From Candidatus Liberimonas magnetica (GTDB lineage: Bacteria; Elusimicrobiota; Endomicrobiia; Endomicrobiales; JAFGIL01), in assembly GCA_020523885.1 (NCBI GenBank), contig JAJAPY010000005.1, forward strand, positions 35,436 through 99,435: 64,000 bases of DNA. The letters are read 5' to 3'. The position numbers and the translations under genes were made by a program. This document shows positions 1-7,296 of the stretch, piece by piece. Under the pieces are notes generated by a model that made no database searches, was not told the DNA's origin, and saw only the letters and a program-made list of their open reading frames with translations. Position 1 is the stretch's first letter; each line of letters opens with the position of its first letter.

Positions 1-283
1 ACTCTTTATCCCAGATCGTGACTGTGCTCGGGATGTATTCAACCTGGCCTTTCTTAAGCAACTGGATATTTGGATACCCAAGAACGTCTTCAAACAAAGC
101 CTTGCTTGCATCATAAGCAATAAACTTCTTTGCCAGCGATTCAGCAAGTTTGTAGATCACCTGTGTCTTAGCGGTCCCGTGGCTTCCTATGAGTAGAAGC
201 GGATCCCCGGTAAGCAAACTTGATAGCAACAAATTCTCATCTTTTTCCTGCCAACCATAAATACCTAACTTTTCTAATAACAT
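1..283 (-). CDS. MoxR-like AAA+ ATPase, C-terminus cut off by window edge
   Basis: The reading frame starts at the ATG at 283, behind a GGAGGT site, and stays open to base 1, so only the first 94 residues are visible. A Walker A motif, GSHGTAKT, lies near residues 33-40 and is the form typical of MoxR-family ATPases. These ATPases normally work with a von Willebrand A (VWA) protein as a chaperone-like pair that remodels protein complexes. That partner is the gene at 362-1633, which lies just upstream in the same leftward direction. The pairing and the P-loop are seen directly; the remodelling role is family knowledge and the target is unknown. Confidence 0.8.
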   Translation of the reverse strand, partial: MLLEKLGIYGWQEKDENLLLSSLLTGDPLLLIGSHGTAKTQVIYKLAESLAKKFIAYDASKALFEDVLGYPNIQLLKKGQVEYIPSTVTIWDKE

Positions 284-298
284 GACTACCTCCGTAGA

Positions 299-329
299 CA
301 AAAAAATAGAGAGGTTTATTTTCCTCTCT
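299..329 (-). terminator. Hairpin plus T-tract between the VWA and MoxR genes
   Basis: On the minus strand a perfect 7-bp stem (AGAGAGG/CCTCTCT, 308-314 and 323-329) with an 8-nt loop is followed by a run of T. This has the form of an intrinsic terminator. It sits inside the leftward gene array, just ahead of the ribosome binding site of the MoxR gene, so it may be a partial terminator or attenuator rather than an operon end. Confidence 0.65.
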
Positions 330-361
330 TTTGCATCTTAAAACTTAACTGAAATTGAATC

Positions 362-1633
362 TTAGGCTACCACCTCCTTTATGTCATCAAGTTGTACAAC
401 ATCCCCGAATGGTTGAAATTCAAGGCAGTTGTCTTTACCGTCAAATAGTATTGTCAGTATTTGCGGTTTAAAATTCTTTAGCTTTTCAAGAAGTTCATCT
501 TCCAGGCTCGCGAAACCATCAGTAATCACTATAACGTGCTCATGCCTGTGTTCCAGTATGGAATTCGCAATACAATCAAAATCAGTCCCGCCTGTAGTTT
601 CCACCTCGCCTTTCACCAAGTCAGTAAAAGGGATTTCCTTCACAGCATTTGAAAATGCGTAGATCTTGCCTATTTTATCCTTGATAGTCATAAGTATTCC
701 CACAATGTCAGGTAATGCATTTTCAACACTGCCTGACACATCAAGATAAACTATTATCCCTTTATTCGGCCTTAAACTGCTTTTAGGGATGTAATATCTT
801 ACCGGATAAATCCCGCAGGATAGAAGCACAGCTGCACGCCTTAATCTGCATCCTGATAACAAGACAGGGGAGACTCTTTCAGCGTCGTTGCCTACAAAAC
901 TTTTAAACCTGGCTTTGACGCTGTTTGAGGCATACTTTTCAAGCATCTGCTTCCTCAATGTAAACTTACTTTTAAGAATCTCAATGAACAAATCTACCAT
1001 GTTATCGTAGCATCCCGCATTCTTAAATTTTTCAAGAAGTTTTTCTTTGAGTTCGCTGGCTATCCTTTCAGCCACATCTGCCGGTATTCCATCACCGCCT
1101 GTATGAGATCCAATGAGTGTTACATTAGACGGTACGGTATCAGCAAGTATCCTGAGTGTCTGGATCACCTCGCCTGTAGTAAGTTTTGGCGATCTATAAT
1201 ATAGATTGGAATATAGGTTTTCAAATCTTGTTTCAGAAAGACTACTTTTTGGCCGCAATAGACCCGTCAAGCCTGTAGCAGGATAGAGTTTAGTAAAGAA
1301 TTTACCACCGTCAGATTGCTCAGAGTACAATTTGCTTATCACAGCGTTGATTATACTGTCCGCGGCAAAGTTGTCAATCTTTCCTGAGCGGTAGATAAAG
1401 TGATTAAACATAGGATGGAGCAGCTCATGGAATACAACACAGAATAAATCTTGCTGAGTGTTTACATACTTATCAAGAAACTCAGGATTGTATTCCAATA
1501 CACCATCCTTGTTAATGCACACCGTAGGCAAATCTCTATTTTCAACTGTCCTGCTAATAAACCTTGCTACAAATGATTCCCAACCGAGGGCTTTTCTCAA
1601 TACGTCTCTTACTGTTTCAAGTGTTATCTGCAT
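362..1633 (-). CDS. DUF2201-type putative metallopeptidase with C-terminal VWA domain
   Basis: This 423-residue protein carries an HELLHP motif (HExxH, residues 69-73) in an N-terminal metallopeptidase-like domain. The C-terminal third is a VWA-like fold with the metal-site motif DVSGS near residue 298, a TGGTD segment and a VITDG strand. This layout matches the DUF2201 (putative metallopeptidase plus VWA-like) family, which is usually encoded beside a MoxR ATPase, as here. The start at 1633 follows AGGAGG. Family knowledge suggests a metal-dependent adaptor or protease that works with the ATPase. Its substrate is not known, and proteolysis has not been shown for most members. Confidence 0.85.
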   Translation of the reverse strand: MQITLETVRDVLRKALGWESFVARFISRTVENRDLPTVCINKDGVLEYNPEFLDKYVNTQQDLFCVVFHELLHPMFNHFIYRSGKIDNFAADSIINAVISKLYSEQSDGGKFFTKLYPATGLTGLLRPKSSLSETRFENLYSNLYYRSPKLTTGEVIQTLRILADTVPSNVTLIGSHTGGDGIPADVAERIASELKEKLLEKFKNAGCYDNMVDLFIEILKSKFTLRKQMLEKYASNSVKARFKSFVGNDAERVSPVLLSGCRLRRAAVLLSCGIYPVRYYIPKSSLRPNKGIIVYLDVSGSVENALPDIVGILMTIKDKIGKIYAFSNAVKEIPFTDLVKGEVETTGGTDFDCIANSILEHRHEHVIVITDGFASLEDELLEKLKNFKPQILTILFDGKDNCLEFQPFGDVVQLDDIKEVVA

Positions 1634-1653
1634 AGTGGCCTCCTAAAATAGAT

Positions 1654-1690
1654 AGGGGAACAACTCTGATTAGAACAGAATTGCTCCCCT
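1654..1690 (-). other. 15-bp pre-SD hairpin
   Basis: Bases 1654-1668 and 1676-1690 form an uninterrupted 15-bp stem in minus-strand RNA, with two G-U pairs and a 7-nt loop. The hairpin lies just upstream of the AGGAGG site of the VWA gene. The G-U pairs form only in leftward RNA, which points to a structure acting in that transcript. A T-poor tail argues against simple termination. Confidence 0.6.
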
Positions 1691-1745
1691 TGTTAAAGTT
1701 TCCTTCTTACGTTCTTCTACAACTTCAGGGCCTATAGTACCGTTT

Positions 1746-2060
1746 CTAACGGACCTCCGTGAAATAGTCTTTTATCCCGTGTGATGTGCACCACGCAGAG
1801 AGTTCTGCCGGTTCTATTTTTTTTGCTGTGAAATAGTAGCCCAATCTATTTATAAAGTGGCAACCCTGGATGACCAGACTTTTGCTTTCCGCATCAATAT
1901 AGGTACAGGCCTTCCATTCAGGATTCTCTCGATGAAAACTTTCGGCTTCTTTGTAATCATCAAAGAACCTGTACTTTATCCTGTTATCCTTACAATATGC
2001 TTCAAAGTCCCAAGGACTGACTTCAAAGTATTTCTTCTTATCAACTTTATCTATCTTCAT
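1746..2060 (-). CDS. Hypothetical protein, 104 aa
   Basis: I do not recognise this protein. It is small, soluble and rich in charged and aromatic residues, with no signal peptide or membrane segment. The ATG at 2060 is preceded by GGGAGG at good spacing. It lies in the leftward array between the VWA gene and a zinc-ribbon gene 12 bases upstream, so it is probably co-transcribed with them. Confidence 0.7.
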   Translation of the reverse strand: MKIDKVDKKKYFEVSPWDFEAYCKDNRIKYRFFDDYKEAESFHRENPEWKACTYIDAESKSLVIQGCHFINRLGYYFTAKKIEPAELSAWCTSHGIKDYFTEVR

Positions 2061-2072
2061 CTTAAACCTCCC

Positions 2073-2285
2073 TTAGTAACCGAGTTCATCGGCATATTGC
2101 TGGTCAATTTTTGCATAGCATTCTCCGCACTTAGGATCTTCAGCGTCTCCACCCTGGGATTTCACATACTGCTTTGTTTTAATATCCCAGGTCCATGTAA
2201 TGTCGTCATACATTGTCTGGATAACGCTGTTCATCGGCTTATTACATGCCGGACAGATATACCTGCCCTGTTTATCTTTTTGCAT
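2073..2285 (-). CDS. Small zinc-ribbon protein, paralogue of 4372-4602
   Basis: This 70-residue protein has two CxxC pairs, CPAC near residue 11 and CGEC near residue 52, which together could bind one zinc ion. It starts MQKDKQGRYICPACNKPMNS. The gene at 4372-4602 encodes a clear paralogue (MQKDKDGKYVCPVCSKPMNS), with both CxxC pairs and the spacing kept. The ATG at 2285 follows AGGAGG. The role is unknown; zinc ribbons of this size often bind nucleic acid or act as adaptor subunits. The two copies show a duplication within the array. Confidence 0.75.
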   Translation of the reverse strand: MQKDKQGRYICPACNKPMNSVIQTMYDDITWTWDIKTKQYVKSQGGDAEDPKCGECYAKIDQQYADELGY

Positions 2286-2294
2286 GACAGCCTC

Positions 2295-3062
2295 CTATAA
2301 CCCGAACGCACGGGCAACAATTTGTCCGACCTGATCTTTACGCTCATAACTCATCTTATCTGCATCATGGGTAAGCAAGTGCGTAAATTCTGAATACAAA
2401 TCCCAGTTTGTTCGTACATTCGCGTTCCCTATAACTCTCTCTGAAACCCTGTCAGTAAGTCTCAGAGGTACGTGCTTTTCTAAAACGAGGTTTTCCAGGA
2501 ATTCCTTAGGGCTGTCCATTGGTGTTTCGCTTAATTCTACATACCGTGGATATGTCTTTTCCTTAAAATAATCCATGGCCGTAGATGCATTCTTGAATAT
2601 CCCATCTAACTCTAGGCCAGCGGTATGGCGATGAATTATCTCGAAAATATCGTGACCTATCCGGAGCCCATTTGAACATATAAACTGGTATGCTCCGAGT
2701 ATAAACCCAAATTTAAGTAAGCCATCATAACTATTACTTAATGTGAGTGTTGGGGCCACGCTATCTATCTCGCCGTTTCGTGCTGTAACTTTGAAGGCCA
2801 TATCCAAAAACGCGTACTTGGCATATAGCCTGGCACCGTTCTTTGTAACCTCCATTGACACCCGTTTATACGTTCCTATCTGTGCCAGAACCTTTTCAGC
2901 ACTTTCTACAGCGTTCTTGTGCTCGATAAGCCGGTAGTTCTCACCGACAACACCTAATAACGAAAGGTCATCAGCTCGCCTGATCGCATGTTTACCGACG
3001 TACATACCATCAGCTGTAAATACCTGTTCTCTTTTTACTGCAAAATCAATTGTATTGTTCAT
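2295..3062 (-). CDS. DUF932-family phage/plasmid protein
   Basis: The 255-residue sequence matches what I know of DUF932 (phage/plasmid-like protein, TIGR03299): an early GVVGENYRLIEHKNA segment, a middle TLSNSYDGLLKFGF segment and a C-terminal stretch naming no catalytic motif. The family is common on phages, plasmids and integrative elements, and its function is not established. The ATG at 3062 follows AGGAGG. Its presence supports a mobile origin for this array. Confidence 0.8.
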   Translation of the reverse strand: MNNTIDFAVKREQVFTADGMYVGKHAIRRADDLSLLGVVGENYRLIEHKNAVESAEKVLAQIGTYKRVSMEVTKNGARLYAKYAFLDMAFKVTARNGEIDSVAPTLTLSNSYDGLLKFGFILGAYQFICSNGLRIGHDIFEIIHRHTAGLELDGIFKNASTAMDYFKEKTYPRYVELSETPMDSPKEFLENLVLEKHVPLRLTDRVSERVIGNANVRTNWDLYSEFTHLLTHDADKMSYERKDQVGQIVARAFGL

Positions 3063-3089
3063 TGTTTTATTCCTCCTATAAGATATCCT

Positions 3090-3479
3090 TCATTCTGCGA
3101 CCTGCATGTACTGCTCTCGAGAATATTCAGGAACTTCTTTCTCAATAAGCGATTCAGCTAACACTAAAACGTCATCGAGATAACGTTCATAAAGTTCACC
3201 TTCTTCAACTGACTCATAGCGATATGTTTCTTGTAAATCTCCAACGGAGTTCGCTACAAATAGTTTTAATTCAGCAGACAGTATGATTTTCTCTTGGATG
3301 TTTAAGCGGTTAGCTTTTGTGGTGAGTGATTTTATTGAGAGACCGTCTTGAAGTAAGTCATAAATCCTTTCTACTTTCTTCGAGCCAATTGGAGTATCAG
3401 GTTCCTCTGGGATTTTCAATACTTCAAAATACTTGGCGTAAACATATTTTTCTATAGCGTCTAAATTTTCGCGGATCAT
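3090..3479 (-). CDS. Hypothetical protein, about 130 aa
   Basis: No family was recognised. The protein is acidic and helical, with no membrane segment. Start choice is uncertain: in-frame ATGs lie at 3497, 3485 and 3479, and a GTG at 3512. The GGGAGGG ribosome site overlaps the 3497 codon and is best spaced for the ATG at 3479 (MIRENLDAIEKY). It sits between the DUF932 gene and another hypothetical gene, in the same direction. Confidence 0.65.
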   Translation of the reverse strand: MIRENLDAIEKYVYAKYFEVLKIPEEPDTPIGSKKVERIYDLLQDGLSIKSLTTKANRLNIQEKIILSAELKLFVANSVGDLQETYRYESVEEGELYERYLDDVLVLAESLIEKEVPEYSREQYMQVAE

Positions 3480-3524
3480 AGACATAAACCCTCCCATTGT
3501 TAAAATTGGCACTACTTGTACTTC

Positions 3525-3983
3525 TTATTTAACCACATAACCCCATTTATCTGCTAAACTTTTAGCAACACTTATATCATTCTCTTTTTCGCTATTTCGC
3601 AGCCTTTCGTATAGCAGTTTCTTGTATTTATCAATTGCTATACACATCTCCCGGTTAAGGTCCTCGAAGTCGCCATTCAGCCACCAATTACCGCCATATT
3701 CAACGCTCTTAGAGCCAAGTTCACAGTCAAACTGCCGGATGAACTCTACTGTCTTGGCAGGATCGTCAAAATACGTACTGTAGAAGCCATTGCGGTCATA
3801 ATGAGCAATGAACGAGCAATGCAAATGTAAATGCTGATATAACCTCTTTGTAAATTTACTGAAAAGATCCGGCTTCTCTTTGCATTTATTGGAAGCCAAT
3901 GCTCCAATAAATCTTATCCAGTCTTTTAACACCAGCTGTTTTTCATGTGCCGTCATAAACTCTACATCTTTGAAATTGTTCAT
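3525..3983 (-). CDS. Hypothetical protein, 152 aa
   Basis: No family was recognised. An earlier ATG at 4001 contains the GGGAGGA ribosome site, so the ATG at 3983 (MNNFKDVEFM) is the better start. The sequence is rich in aromatic and basic residues, including an HLHLHC segment, and has no signal peptide. It belongs to the leftward array and is preceded by a hairpin at 4014-4040. Confidence 0.65.
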   Translation of the reverse strand: MNNFKDVEFMTAHEKQLVLKDWIRFIGALASNKCKEKPDLFSKFTKRLYQHLHLHCSFIAHYDRNGFYSTYFDDPAKTVEFIRQFDCELGSKSVEYGGNWWLNGDFEDLNREMCIAIDKYKKLLYERLRNSEKENDISVAKSLADKWGYVVK

Positions 3984-4013
3984 TTGTTTTAGTCCTCCCA
4001 TAAATAAAATAGA

Positions 4014-4040
4014 GCAGCCCCTGGATTGAACAGGAACTGC
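4014..4040 (-). other. 10-bp pre-SD hairpin
   Basis: Bases 4014-4023 and 4031-4040 pair completely in minus-strand RNA, with two G-U pairs and a 7-nt loop. The sequence around the loop resembles that of the hairpin at 1654-1690. It lies just ahead of the ribosome site for the gene at 3525-3983. Confidence 0.55.
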
Positions 4041-4064
4041 CCTTACAAGTGCTAACCCTGAGAC

Positions 4065-4382
4065 TTAATAGTCTTCGGGCTTCATAAAAGTAATCGCCTG
4101 AGTATCTGCAATTACCCAGATTTTGTCCTTCTCCAGCACACGGAGCTTCATGTCCGGTGTATCTTCAGGATCAGACTTCTTCAAGGCCTCTAATCCCTTG
4201 TTTACAAGCTTTACCCGTGTTTCTTGATCTTCATAACCGTCATACAAAAGGTTTGAAGTAAAAATAACCGGATAACGCCCGCAAAAACCGACCTTTGCAA
4301 GAACTCCATCTTCTATCGCTTCTTCAAGCGTGTAAGTGGAAATTACTTCTGCCTCTTCAAACAATCCTTTTTCATTTGTCAT
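4065..4382 (-). CDS. DUF6573-like protein, 105 aa
   Basis: The start of the protein, with ISTYTLEEAIEDGVLAKV near residues 14-31, resembles the DUF6573 family of small proteins found on plasmids and integrative elements, where an (S/T)Y(S/T)xxxAIEDGVL motif is typical. The ATG at 4382 follows AGGAGGA. A longer frame upstream of this start is only read-through of the overlapping zinc-ribbon gene, whose stop lies at 4372, 11 bases inside this gene, so translation is probably coupled. Function is unknown. Confidence 0.65.
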   Translation of the reverse strand: MTNEKGLFEEAEVISTYTLEEAIEDGVLAKVGFCGRYPVIFTSNLLYDGYEDQETRVKLVNKGLEALKKSDPEDTPDMKLRVLEKDKIWVIADTQAITFMKPEDY

Positions 4383-4602
4383 GGCTATCCTCCTCGATAA
4401 GTTCAGTTGCAAACTCCATATCCAATGGAATGTCGCATTCGCCGCACTTTGGATCATCAGCATCCTCATGCGTTGACTGAACATATCTCTTTACCTTAGA
4501 ATCCCAATCCCAGCGTATTGAGTCATACGTTGACCAGGTTATGGAATTCATTGGCTTACTGCATACCGGACATACATACTTTCCGTCTTTATCTTTTTGC
4601 AT
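4372..4602 (-). CDS. Small zinc-ribbon protein, paralogue of 2073-2285
   Basis: The 76-residue protein has CPVC near residue 11 and CGEC near residue 52, and reads closely with the 70-residue protein at 2073-2285 along its whole length. The ATG at 4602 (MQKDKDGKYV) follows AAGGAGGG and is preferred over an upstream in-frame ATG that has no ribosome site. It overlaps the following gene by 11 bases. The two copies now sit in different gene neighbourhoods of the same array. Confidence 0.75.
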   Translation of the reverse strand: MQKDKDGKYVCPVCSKPMNSITWSTYDSIRWDWDSKVKRYVQSTHEDADDPKCGECDIPLDMEFATELIEEDSHDK

Positions 4603-4624
4603 TGTACCCTCCTTAAAATAATAA

Positions 4625-4656
4625 ACCAGAGACAGCAAGTATCTGCCATCCCTGGT
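4625..4656 (-). other. 12-bp pre-SD hairpin
   Basis: Bases 4625-4636 and 4645-4656 form a 12-bp stem in minus-strand RNA, including G-U pairs, followed by a TTTATTATTTT tail and then the AAGGAGGG site of the zinc-ribbon gene. It could terminate transcription partly. Confidence 0.55.
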
Positions 4657-4692
4657 CTTTATGAACATGTGAACTTTGTGTACTTTGTACAA

Positions 4693-5460
4693 CTACCATT
4701 TCCTACAGTGATCCTTGAAATCACAATACGAACAGACCATACTGCCTTCCGCTGGATAAAACAACCCGGATTTCATAGCTTCGGAAACGGATCCGATTAA
4801 CTTCAGGAACCTGTTCAGCTGTTGTTCACTCCTTGGCCCACAACTCACAGAATTGACCTTAGGAACTTTGGTCTTGACCATACAGTCAAATACCAAACCT
4901 GTAGGCTCCTTGCCTTTTAAGAATTTAAATGCCAAATTGTAGCCCGTTAGCTGAATGTCCTCCTCAGCAGCGTTGACTGCATAACTCCTTTTCACGCATT
5001 TATGATCTCTGATAAAACCTTGTTCATCGATAATATCTATGTATCCCTGGAATGCATAAGGCACGTTTTCAAACTCTAGGATGAAGTGACTTTCGACTTC
5101 TACAGGGAATATTGTCGGAGCAATCTCTTCATAGTAGGCCTTCAAACAAGCAATCCCACAATCCTTCAGCTTTCCGGGATCCTCAGCCTCATCAAAGATG
5201 ACTTCCTCAGCCTTTGTAAGCTCATCAAACGAGGTTGAATGGATTTCATAAAGCAGATCTAAGGGAAGATCTTTCCTCGACTTCACTTTTTCCTTATAGT
5301 TGACCTCCAGTGCTTTGTGAACGCTTTTTCCTAACAATAATGCCCCATTAGAAGGTGTTTTAATTCCCTCTACATACTTGAAGTAGTACTGCAAAGGACA
5401 CCTGAGGAACATCTTTATACGGCTGATAGACAGCATTTCCTTCTCTATTACATTGACCAT
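4693..5460 (-). CDS. PD-(D/E)XK nuclease, Cas4/RecB-like
   Basis: The 255-residue protein opens with LSISRIKMFLRCPLQYYFKY, the usual start of RecB/Cas4-family nucleases, and continues with GKSVHKALE. A conserved DIIDEQGFIRDHKCV region near residue 140 holds the metal-binding core. Four cysteines (one near residue 21 and the C-terminal CSYCDFKDHC cluster) match the iron-sulphur site of the family. It probably acts on DNA ends as a nuclease in replication or repair of the element. No cas1 or cas2 lies nearby, so a CRISPR role is not supported. The ATG at 5460 follows AGGAG. Confidence 0.85.
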   Translation of the reverse strand: MVNVIEKEMLSISRIKMFLRCPLQYYFKYVEGIKTPSNGALLLGKSVHKALEVNYKEKVKSRKDLPLDLLYEIHSTSFDELTKAEEVIFDEAEDPGKLKDCGIACLKAYYEEIAPTIFPVEVESHFILEFENVPYAFQGYIDIIDEQGFIRDHKCVKRSYAVNAAEEDIQLTGYNLAFKFLKGKEPTGLVFDCMVKTKVPKVNSVSCGPRSEQQLNRFLKLIGSVSEAMKSGLFYPAEGSMVCSYCDFKDHCRKW

Positions 5461-5473
5461 GATAAACTCCTAT

Positions 5474-5537
5474 AAAAAAAAGATAAGCGGCAGCTTTGAG
5501 CTGGTTACAGCACTGAATTTTCATTCTGCCGCCGCTT
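5474..5537 (-). terminator. Terminator-like hairpin with T8 tract
   Basis: In minus-strand RNA, CCGCTT at 5532-5537 pairs with AAGCGG at 5485-5490, with further pairing inside and a GCC bulge. Eight T follow the stem. It lies between the ExoX-C-like gene and the nuclease gene. The long loop region with its own AGCTGG/CAGCT pairing makes the exact fold uncertain. Confidence 0.5.
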
Positions 5538-5544
5538 TTACAGA

Positions 5545-5952
5545 TTAGTGCGTTAGTTTTGGCTGGGGAATAGTAAACTTCCTGCCGACCACAGGACTTT
5601 CTGCAAGAAGCCGTTTGCTCTCAGACTTTATTGCTTCGTCTTTACTCTTGTCCGCGAGCCAAGCTACATACCCACGATCTGTCTTCACTACCTCCAGGAC
5701 AGTTTTTCCTTTGTACTTTCCAAAACCAATTAATACAGCTTTTGTATCCTTGTCTTTCCCATTGCCTCCGTCAGGTTTACGGTAAATATCGCTAGGACCA
5801 TTCCCGTTTTTGCTGATTTGTATGTACAGGCTAATGGCCAGCTTCACGATGTCTTCTGATGAGAAGACTACGCCCCGCTCCTTCTGCACTTCTTGGAATA
5901 CGTCTATTGCAGTCAAAACCACTTCTTTGAGTTCCTTCTTTGAAATGTTCAT
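5545..5952 (-). CDS. Protein with ExoX-like C-terminal domain, 135 aa
   Basis: The start at 5952 (MNISKKELKE) follows AAGGAG; the longer frame upstream lacks a ribosome site. The C-terminal half contains GFGKYKGKTVLEVVKTDRGY followed by VAWLAD, a pattern shared with the small domain found at the C-terminus of exodeoxyribonuclease X and related DUF3820-type proteins. No exonuclease catalytic domain is present, so it may be a stand-alone DNA-binding or adaptor module. The neighbouring PD-(D/E)XK gene would be a natural partner; this is inference. Confidence 0.65.
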   Translation of the reverse strand: MNISKKELKEVVLTAIDVFQEVQKERGVVFSSEDIVKLAISLYIQISKNGNGPSDIYRKPDGGNGKDKDTKAVLIGFGKYKGKTVLEVVKTDRGYVAWLADKSKDEAIKSESKRLLAESPVVGRKFTIPQPKLTH

Positions 5953-5978
5953 TGTGATCTCCTTGCCCATTTGGGCAT

Positions 5979-6008
5979 AAAAAAACAACCCTATATTTTA
6001 TAAGGTTG
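5979..6008 (-). terminator. Intrinsic terminator
   Basis: A 10-bp stem (5986-5995 with 5999-6008, one G-U pair in leftward RNA) with a 3-nt loop is followed by seven T on the minus strand. It lies between the 58-aa membrane gene and the ExoX-C-like gene. A second small inverted repeat, GCCCATTTGGGC, lies at about 5965-5976, close to the next ribosome site. Confidence 0.7.
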
Positions 6009-6036
6009 CGTGTTAATACTTTCTTCTTAACTTCTG

Positions 6037-6213
6037 TTACTTTTGTAGCATGCTTTTGTTGCTCTGCCGGACAGCACGCCTGGCCATCAGAAGCCCAAGC
6101 TTCTTAAGCAGCGTACCCCAGACTTTGACTGTAGCCAGCCCAACTACAATAAAATCCGTCGCCACTAACCCTACTGTCACCACTTTCCGAAATACCGTGT
6201 ACGGTATCTTCAT
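6037..6213 (-). CDS. Small single-span membrane protein, 58 aa
   Basis: The ATG at 6213 follows GGGAGGTGA at 9-nt spacing. The protein starts MKIPYTVFRKVVTVGLVATD, has one hydrophobic span of about 20 residues and ends in a strongly basic tail (ARRAVRQSNKS). A second ATG five bases earlier opens a 38-codon frame in another register, but that product has no membrane segment or other coherent feature. Function is unknown. It is one of several tiny membrane genes in 6037-7763. Confidence 0.65.
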   Translation of the reverse strand: MKIPYTVFRKVVTVGLVATDFIVVGLATVKVWGTLLKKLGLLMARRAVRQSNKSMLQK

Positions 6214-6248
6214 TTGTCATCACCTCCCATTTGTTCGCGGATAAACAA

Positions 6249-6590
6249 CTAATACAGCCAGTGCTCAAATGGATTGGCTTCTTCAATGTACAAACCGCAT
6301 GGAATTCCGAATCTGTGCTTAACCTTTAATCCAGATATCCCATGTTTGTTCTTGTACATTGCCAAATAGGCTCCAAATCCAATTGACCCGGCCAAATTAC
6401 TTATACCAGCCAGAAAGCCAATACCTGTGAACGCTAAGATAACGGCACTGAGCAGATAGTTCAAAATCATTCCGCCAAGTATTGAAGCACAGAATAACTT
6501 CTGTACTACATGGGGAAAGGCCTTAAACATGGAAATTTGCACGACCGCCATAATCGCGGACAGAAATACAATAAATGTAATACTAAACAT
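6249..6590 (-). CDS. Small multi-span membrane protein, 113 aa
   Basis: The protein has about three hydrophobic segments (roughly residues 1-20, 30-55 and 58-75) and a polar tail. I do not recognise the family. The ATG at 6590 follows GAGGTGA. It is part of the small membrane protein cluster and lies 35 bases ahead of the 58-aa gene. Confidence 0.65.
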   Translation of the reverse strand: MFSITFIVFLSAIMAVVQISMFKAFPHVVQKLFCASILGGMILNYLLSAVILAFTGIGFLAGISNLAGSIGFGAYLAMYKNKHGISGLKVKHRFGIPCGLYIEEANPFEHWLY

Positions 6591-6669
6591 GTTTCTTCAC
6601 CTCGCTTTTTTACGTACAGGATTGTTTCTCGACTTTAGGCATGTGTTTGGGTAGGATTTACTGCGGAAA

Positions 6670-6843
6670 CTACTCTTGTGTGACTGCTTCTTTCTGTGTT
6701 GCATAATCAAGCAGATCTTCAATCACTTTCATCTGATCTCCAGGATGCAGATATGCCATCAACGAACGGAATAGGAATTTCGTTGTATCTATATCCGGAA
6801 TCCTTTCTACTAACTCTACTGTTTTGTCAAATGTTCTAGCCAT
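6670..6843 (-). CDS. Small soluble protein, 57 aa
   Basis: The ATG at 6843 follows AAAGGAGGA. The product starts MARTFDKTVELVERIPDIDT and is mostly charged helix with no membrane segment. Its start overlaps the end of the next upstream gene by 8 bases, which points to coupled translation. Family unknown. Confidence 0.6.
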   Translation of the reverse strand: MARTFDKTVELVERIPDIDTTKFLFRSLMAYLHPGDQMKVIEDLLDYATQKEAVTQE

Positions 6844-6982
6844 TGGTTTTGTCCTCCTTTTTTAGATTAACTTCATTGAGCTTTACCAACTCGTACACGC
6901 CCGAAACGATCAACGCGTCAATAATTAAGAGCGTTAATACCGTCGCTGATACGTTTTCTACTTTACTAATGAACTTACGCAT
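6836..6982 (-). CDS. Small single-span membrane protein, 48 aa
   Basis: The ATG at 6982 follows AAAGGAGG. The product starts MRKFISKVENVSATVLTLLI and has one hydrophobic span (about residues 12-30) followed by a charged tail. Its stop overlaps the start of the 57-aa gene by 8 bases. Function unknown; small, operon-embedded and with a strong ribosome site, so probably expressed. Confidence 0.6.
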   Translation of the reverse strand: MRKFISKVENVSATVLTLLIIDALIVSGVYELVKLNEVNLKKEDKTNG

Positions 6983-7012
6983 GATATGCCTCCTTTTTGA
7001 TTTTTTACTTCC

Positions 7013-7153
7013 TTAAGCTTTTCTTTTACCAGAAAATATTAAGCCAGCTCCGTATTTTCCGGCAAGTAAAATAACAAACCACTGTAAAATTTCCAATACA
7101 ATAAATGCTACAGTTAGCACTATTGCAATCCACAATGGATGTTTGTGATCCAT
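7013..7153 (-). CDS. Small single-span membrane protein, 46 aa
   Basis: The ATG at 7153 follows AAAGGAGGG. The product, starting MDHKHPLWIAIVLTVAFIVL, is almost wholly one long hydrophobic helix with a basic C-terminus (SGKRKA). A 62-codon frame over the same bases is cysteine-rich and lacks a ribosome site, so I prefer this frame. Function unknown. Confidence 0.6.
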   Translation of the reverse strand: MDHKHPLWIAIVLTVAFIVLEILQWFVILLAGKYGAGLIFSGKRKA

Positions 7154-7180
7154 AGGCCCTCCTTTTAGTTATTTTCCAGA

Positions 7181-7282
7181 CTAAAATACCTGGAATGACA
7201 CCTTGACTGCCCACACCAGAGATCTAAGAGAATAATCCCCAGATCTGACGGTGTGCCTGTAAACAAATTTAATCCGATTCAT
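7181..7282 (-). CDS. Possible 33-aa peptide gene
   Basis: The ATG at 7282 is preceded by AAGGAGGTGA, close to a perfect ribosome site, and opens a 33-codon frame rich in arginine and aromatic residues (starts MNRIKFVYRHTVRSG). It sits neatly between its neighbours in the small-gene cluster. At this length only the ribosome site and gene order support it. Confidence 0.45.
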   Translation of the reverse strand: MNRIKFVYRHTVRSGDYSLRSLVWAVKVSFQVF

Positions 7283-7296
7283 ATACCTTCACCTCC

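Noticed and set aside
4693..5460. CRISPR-Cas link for the Cas4-like nuclease
   Set aside because: No cas1, cas2 or repeat-spacer array was seen anywhere in the window.
6104..6286. 60-codon frame containing the 38-codon start at the same ribosome site
   Set aside because: The 58-aa frame in another register gives a coherent membrane protein from the same ribosome site and was preferred.
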